From: JARRRL01 sp037380725
GTDB taxonomy: Bacteria; Pseudomonadota; Gammaproteobacteria; Pseudomonadales; JANQJO01
Direction of reading: 5' to 3'
Length of the DNA stretch: 18,883 nucleotides
NCBI GenBank assembly: GCA_037380725.1
Contig: JARRRL010000078.1
Location: 1 to 18,883, forward strand
In this document: positions 15,201-18,883 of the stretch, piece after piece
How positions within the stretch are numbered: position 1 is the first letter of the stretch
How the letters are laid out: every line of letters begins with the position of its first letter
Program-made: the position numbers and the translations under genes
Notes under the pieces: model-generated
Seen by the model: the letters and a program-made list of their open reading frames with translations, nothing else
Told to the model about the DNA's origin: nothing
Databases searched by the model: none

Positions 15201-17295
15201 CTTTTATCCGCGTGCTCAGAGCAAACTTTCTAAGCTGTTCCGTGTTAATTGGAAGAATGGAGCGGGTAATCATCGATTGCCTGGTGGCGTATCGGGGGTG
15301 GTGACCGGTGGAACCTTTTTGGCGGGGGCTGGTATGGTGGCGGGAGCTACCGCCGCAACGGTTTTGAGCGGCGTGGGTGCCTTGTTCTCTGGTTTATTGG
15401 GTGCGATCGGGTATCAAGTGGAGCGCGATGCGACGATATCTGATCGGCGCTTAAATCAGAATAAAAAATATTGTAAAGAGCGTTTGGTATCGATGTGGAA
15501 TGACATTGAAAATTTAAAGGAAAAGTTAATTTCAAATGATTATAATTTGAACGATAAATTATTAAAAGTTGTTCTCAAGCTAAACAGTCTTAATCCTAGG
15601 CTGCCTGTGCCTGTTAAAGACCTGGACGAATTAAAGCGGGCATTGAAAGAAGCGCAGGCAGCAGCAACGACTGAGTCTTCCTCTGAAGAGAGTCAATCCA
15701 AGCAGTTGGAAAAAATAGCTGAAATAGCTGAAGTAGATGCCTTGTTGAAAGCGATGATCAATACCGTGGATCGAATTAAAACGTACTCCGCTCGATTGGA
15801 GAACATCAAACGAGAGAAGAATGATAATTTCTTTGGGCACTTGACAGGGCGTGGTTACTTGCTTGGAGCTGGCATGATGTTAGCGAGCGCAGCGGCAACG
15901 GTTGCAGCCGTGTTTACGCCTGTCCCGGCTTTGGTGGCGGGTGTGCTGGGTGTGGCGGCTTTTGTTGATTTGGCGGCGGTCTATTTTAGTAACGCTATGA
16001 AGTCAAACAAGGAAGTGCACTTGAACGATAAAGCCAAGTTTCAAGCTGGAGAAGGGAATAGCAAAGTGGTGGGGTATCGTCGACAGGGTCTGTTTCGTTT
16101 TTATGATCGATCGAACTTGTTCAAACACATGAGTAAATCGTGGTTGCGTGGCGGGCTCATGTTGACGGGAATGGCGGCGCTATCGGCGGGGTTCGTCGCG
16201 GCAAATGTCTTTACGGCTGGGGCACCGCTGTTGATCACAGGTGCGGTTTTGGGAGGGGCCATGTTGTTGACTTCTGTGCCCTTATTTAAAGATACCTTCC
16301 AGCTCTTTAACCGCTATGCAACGTGGAAAACCCGATATGCGCGTGGAAACGATACCTTGCCACACGTGTGGGGGAAAAATTTTGTCGAAGATAAGAAAGA
16401 ATATTGGAATTTAAGTAAGCAAAATGCGCAAGTGGGTGAAACCAATATGCGGATCATGCAAGAAATTGATAATAAAATGATTGCTAAATTAATTGAAAAT
16501 GCTGCCGCAGGGAAGGCGAGCAATCACAAGGTGGCATTACCCGGTCGAGCGCAAAATTCGAGAAACAAATGGTCAACGTTTATGCAGGAGCGATTTTTGT
16601 CTCCAAACCGAAAAGCGGAGTTTCTCAAGCAAGCTATACAGGGCAAAGCGGATACGGGAGGGTTGCTGGATGAGAAAGAGCAAAAGGAAATTGTTCGCCC
16701 CTTGATTGCCTATAATATGCTTGATTATACGCTTTTAGAGAAAAATTCACTGGTTTTTCGTGCGAAGTGTTTGCTGGAGGAGTTGACGGCTTTTGAAAGT
16801 GCGGGTGTTGATACGGAATTGATGAATCAGGTGAAAAGTGAGTATGAGCACGTACTCAAAAGATTGAAGGGCACCAACGCGTTTTTGGCGGCAATGGATA
16901 AGTATCAAGATAGTGATAAAATGGACGATAATTGTTGGAGAACCATGACATCAAAATTCATATATCATTTGGGTTTGTTGCCGCAGGTCTTGGGCAGTCG
17001 CTCAGAGCAGAAAAAATGGGCTAAGGAAAGCGGAATTCATCTAGAAACGTATAAGGATAAACACATTGCGCATCTTGAGGTCGAAGATTTAGCTGAAATA
17101 CCTCAGTGGATTCTCGATAATTTAATGAATAACAGTGATGAACATGTGTCAAATTTATACGCATATGTGCTGCCGAATTTGTTGTCGACAGAAGTCAGCG
17201 CCTTGTATGAGCGTGATGCGGCTCGGCGCGTGGAGCAGGTGAAAATTCCGAGTGAATCGAAATGGACGACAAAATGGACGACTGCACCAGCGTAA
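12258..17295 (+). CDS. Giant unrecognised protein with three hydrophobic hairpins (gap inside)
   Basis: I do not recognise this protein. The frame from ATG 12258 (ribosome binding site AAGGA 12247-12251) runs 174 codons to the run of N at 12781. The frame from 12802 continues to TAA 17293-17295, 1497 codons. They are almost certainly one gene of at least 1671 residues. The N-terminus is polar (Asn/Gly/Lys) with no signal peptide. The first half after the gap is soluble, lysine-rich and charged, with helix/coiled-coil-like stretches (about 14560-14900). The second half has three Gly/Ala-rich bilobed membrane segments at about 15283-15415, 15850-15990 and 16141-16290, separated by charged helical linkers, and ends in KWTTKWTTAPA. 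It is AT- and lysine-richer than the yhdP operon by inspection. The layout resembles translocated effectors or pore-forming translocators of intracellular bacteria. No catalytic motif was found, so function is open. Confidence 0.75.
12781..12800. other. Assembly gap (20 N) inside the giant gene
   Basis: Exactly 20 undetermined bases. The reading frames on the two sides differ by one, so 20 cannot be the true length if the gene is intact: the missing length must leave remainder 1 when divided by 3. The run is most likely a fixed-size placeholder for a gap of unknown length. Confidence 0.9.
14953..15024 (+). repeat. 24-bp tandem repeat in the giant gene, three copies
   Basis: Units 14953-14976 and 14977-15000 are identical; 15001-15024 has three substitutions. 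They encode QEGQLGSV, QEGQLGSV, QEEKLDSV, an amphipathic eight-residue repeat between a predicted helical region and the first hydrophobic hairpin. Confidence 0.85.
15103..15144 (+). repeat. 21-bp tandem repeat in the giant gene, two copies
   Basis: Units 15103-15123 and 15124-15144 share 18 of 21 bases and encode VSNNKLI and VSNNNLN. They lie 78 bases after the 24-bp repeat, in the same linker before the first membrane hairpin. Confidence 0.75.
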
Positions 17296-17330
17296 TGGAC
17301 GCCACTGGTCAACGTGTGTTGTGCAAAAGT

Positions 17331-17383
17331 GTTGTAAACAAGAGCCCGCTGTGATGCAGAAACGGTGGGCGAACGTTTACAAC
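17331..17383. terminator. Long two-part hairpin between convergent genes
   Basis: GTTGTAAAC (17331-17339) pairs perfectly with GTTTACAAC (17375-17383). Inside it, GCCCGCTGT (17344-17352) pairs with ACGGTGGGC (17362-17370) with two G-T pairs, around a 9-base loop. It lies 35 bases after the giant gene, and its right arm covers the last codons and the stop of the ferroxidase-type bfr gene. It is placed as a bidirectional terminator. There is no T run directly after the stem on either strand; ATAATTTTT at 17396-17404 follows a small extra hairpin on the plus strand. Confidence 0.6.
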
Positions 17384-17844
17384 TGCGATTGCAGATAATT
17401 TTTCAGTCCGATCAGATCGATCAAATGTATCTGTTTTTCTAACCAGTCAGTGTGATCTTCTTCGGTGTCCGCTAACTGTTGGCGTAGCATTTCTCGGGTC
17501 TGGTAGTCCTGTTCTTTTTCGCACAGCTTGATGGCGGCTTTCAGGTTTTTGGCTACGGTGTATTCGGTATCGAGGTCGTTTTTAAGCATGCTGGGCACAT
17601 CTTTGCCGACGTGAATGGCGGCAGGTGTCTCCATGTCTGGGACGCCTTCGAGAAACAAAATACGCGCGATGATCGCTTTGGCGTGGTTTTTTTCATCATC
17701 AAATTCGTGAGCGATGCGCTGGTTCAGTTTGCTCAGGCCCCAATCGGCATACATTTCTGAGTGGATGAAATATTGGTGCATGGCAGCGAGTTCACCGGCC
17801 AGTAATTGGTTCAGTGCGTCAATGACTTTTGGGTTACCGTGCAT
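17377..17844 (-). CDS. bfr: Bacterioferritin subunit, ferroxidase type
   Basis: Bacterioferritin is a 24-subunit cage that oxidises and stores iron. This 155-residue subunit keeps all six diiron-site residues: E18, E51, H54, E94, E128 and H131 (the last two shifted by one residue relative to E. coli E127 and H130). The heme-ligand Met52 is Lys here (DDEKNH at 49-54), so it cannot bind heme in the usual way. The start at 17844 is chosen because the family begins with M-x-G-(D/N)-x-x-V-I, as here; a longer frame from 17922 lies inside the upstream gene. The ATG overlaps the TAA of the upstream bfr by one base, and GGAG lies 8 bases before it within the upstream gene, so the two are translationally coupled. 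The product should form mixed cages with the heme-type subunit. Confidence 0.93.
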   Translation of the reverse strand: MHGNPKVIDALNQLLAGELAAMHQYFIHSEMYADWGLSKLNQRIAHEFDDEKNHAKAIIARILFLEGVPDMETPAAIHVGKDVPSMLKNDLDTEYTVAKNLKAAIKLCEKEQDYQTREMLRQQLADTEEDHTDWLEKQIHLIDLIGLKNYLQSQL

Positions 17845-18317
17845 TACGCTTTCTCCATGGCGGATTGCAGATAGAGTTTGATGCCTATTTCGGTGATCAA
17901 GTTTTGTTGCGTCTCGATCCAATCAACTTGTTTTTCTTCGTGTTTGAGGATGTCAAGCAGCAAATGTCGACTGACGAAATCGCTGTTGTTTTCGCATTCG
18001 CTGATCACGTCGCGCAACAGGGCAATTTGCTCCATTTCCAAATCGAGATCGCACTGCAACATTTCGACCGTGTGTTCGCCAATGCGCAAACGTTCCAGAT
18101 GTTGAAGATTGGGTAAGCCATTGAGAAACAGAATACGCTCGATCACTGCGTCGGCCTGCTTCATATCGAGGATTGATTTGGCGTAAACGTGTTGATTTAA
18201 TTTTTCCAATCCCCAGTTTTTATACATCCGAGCGTGTAAGAAATACTGATTTATAGCTGTCAGTTTTGAGGATAACACTTTGTTGAGACGACGGATCAGA
18301 GAGGGGTCACCCTGCAT
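17844..18317 (-). CDS. bfr: Bacterioferritin subunit, heme-ligand type with degenerate diiron site
   Basis: This 157-residue bacterioferritin keeps the heme ligand Met52 (DMK at 51-53) and the typical NQYFLHARM block (23-31), but the ferroxidase site is lost: E18 is Lys, E51 is Asp, H54 is Gln and H130 is Gln; only E94 and E127 remain. It should bind heme between subunit pairs and not oxidise iron by itself. It complements the next gene, which has the reverse pattern. Two-subunit bacterioferritins are known, for example in Neisseria and Magnetospirillum. The start is the ATG at 18317 (AGGTG about 7 bases upstream, family-like MQGD start); a GTG at 18326 would add three residues. It lies 137 bases downstream of bfd, probably in the same transcript. 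Confidence 0.92.
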   Translation of the reverse strand: MQGDPSLIRRLNKVLSSKLTAINQYFLHARMYKNWGLEKLNQHVYAKSILDMKQADAVIERILFLNGLPNLQHLERLRIGEHTVEMLQCDLDLEMEQIALLRDVISECENNSDFVSRHLLLDILKHEEKQVDWIETQQNLITEIGIKLYLQSAMEKA

Positions 18318-18454
18318 GAGAAGCACCTGTAAAATCTGTTCAGGAAGAGAAACACGTTAAAGCAGGAAGCGTATAGCGCAGAGCATACGGAAAACTGAGG
18401 AGATGATCAACTTACTCCATTGGTTCTCGCTCCATTCGTTTTCGGTAAATGGTT

Positions 18455-18607
18455 TCAGCGTCTAAACGGAGGTCTTATGGGGGAGTGGTTGCCGCATTCG
18501 CTGCCCACACTCAAGGAGCGGTTTAGGTCGCGCACACTGCGAGCACCCATATTGATCGCTTGTTGAACTTGGTGTTCGGTGATGCAATTACAGATGCAAA
18601 TATACAT
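18455..18607 (-). CDS. bfd: Bacterioferritin-associated ferredoxin-like protein, short, fourth cysteine replaced
   Basis: Bfd is a small [2Fe-2S] protein that reduces the bacterioferritin core through its heme and releases iron. The 50-residue frame from ATG 18607 begins MYICICN, the family start. It has the first three cluster cysteines at C4, C6 and C38 (VGSECGN at 34-40) and the right spacing between them, but position 41 is His, not Cys (CGNH in place of CxxC). E. coli Bfd has 64 residues. Here the tail after residue 41 is unlike the family and ends at TGA 18457-18455. A shifted frame continues to 18412 with a plausible helical tail (LDAETIYRKRMEREPME), so a small indel may have scrambled the C-terminus. 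GGTGAG lies about 9 bases before the ATG. It sits upstream of both bfr genes and downstream of a Fur box. Confidence 0.8.
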   Translation of the reverse strand: MYICICNCITEHQVQQAINMGARSVRDLNRSLSVGSECGNHSPIRPPFRR

Positions 18608-18733
18608 GGTTTCACTCTCACCGGAATGCTTAACATTTGTTTACGCTTTTTTGTGTACCATTTTGCCTACCATTTGTATGACTTACAGGTCTATTAACGC
18701 TGTCTTGGCGAGGTGAACATTCAAATAGTACAT

Positions 18734-18752
18734 TATAATGATAATCTTTCTC
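18734..18752. promoter_or_regulatory. Fur box upstream of bfd
   Basis: TATAATGATAATCTTTCTC matches the 19-bp E. coli Fur consensus GATAATGATAATCATTATC at 16 of 19 positions. It lies 127 bases before the bfd start. A perfect -10 hexamer TATAAT on the minus strand (18737-18732) overlaps its end, so Fur-iron would block that promoter. This predicts that bfd, and perhaps the bfr genes, are switched on when iron is scarce. No good -35 was found. Nothing else is recognised from 18753 to the window end. Confidence 0.75.
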
Positions 18753-18883
18753 ATTTGCTTTTCGCAAGTTTTTTTACCGAAATATTGTCTTTTTTTACCT
18801 GCTTTTACTGGCGATGGCTTAAATCGTGGTGTTAGACGCCTGAACGGATCTGTGTTAAAACGTTCGGTTCTAGGGTTCTACGA

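Noticed and set aside
17845..17922. 26-residue N-terminal extension of the ferroxidase-type bacterioferritin
   Set aside because: It lies inside the upstream bfr gene; the family start and a well-placed GGAG support the ATG at 17844.
1..18883. tRNA, rRNA or riboswitch genes
   Set aside because: I looked for T-loop GGTTCRANNCC motifs and acceptor pairing and for conserved riboswitch cores and saw none; this was by eye, not by a covariance search.

Overview
The window looks like chromosomal DNA of a gammaproteobacterium. The run mreD-maf-rng-yhdP (4265-11761) is the classical gammaproteobacterial order downstream of mreBC. A Fur-box-preceded bfd-bfr-bfr cluster on the minus strand (17377-18607) fits the same group. 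I cannot place the organism more finely. IS debris, an orphan antitoxin, many short tandem duplications and two proteins with hydrophobic hairpins but no signal peptide suggest a host-associated lifestyle; this is inference.

Layout. 1-54: possible tail of a plus-strand gene ending in pentapeptide repeats. 144-1004 (-): AbiEi-family antitoxin with no toxin gene following it in the window. 1366-2391 (+): exported DoxX-like multi-pass membrane protein. 2699-3208 (-): small protein with a polar N-terminus and a glycine-rich hydrophobic hairpin. 3209-4264: about 1 kb without an intact gene, holding a chimeric IS5-superfamily transposase relic (3784-3998). 4265-11761 (+): mreD, maf, rng and an enlarged yhdP, transcribed together. 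mreB and mreC are not next to mreD and tldD does not follow yhdP, so the block has lost its usual neighbours on both sides. 11762-12257: intergenic. 12258-17295 (+): one giant unrecognised gene (at least 1671 aa plus an assembly gap) with three hydrophobic hairpins in its C-terminal half. 17331-17383: a long hairpin between convergent genes. 17377-18607 (-): ferroxidase-type Bfr, heme-ligand-type Bfr and Bfd, with a strong Fur box upstream.

How the genes work together. MreD (cell shape), Maf (nucleotide pyrophosphatase), RNase G and YhdP (envelope lipid transport) form a housekeeping operon. The two bacterioferritin subunits split the iron-oxidising and heme-binding residues between them, with Bfd as the likely iron-release partner, although this Bfd has lost one cluster cysteine. 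The giant protein and the small 2699-3208 protein share an architecture (no signal peptide, polar N-terminus, bilobed Gly/Ala-rich hydrophobic segments) like that of bacterial proteins delivered into host membranes. They are the best candidates here for something undescribed, but no secretion system is visible in the window.
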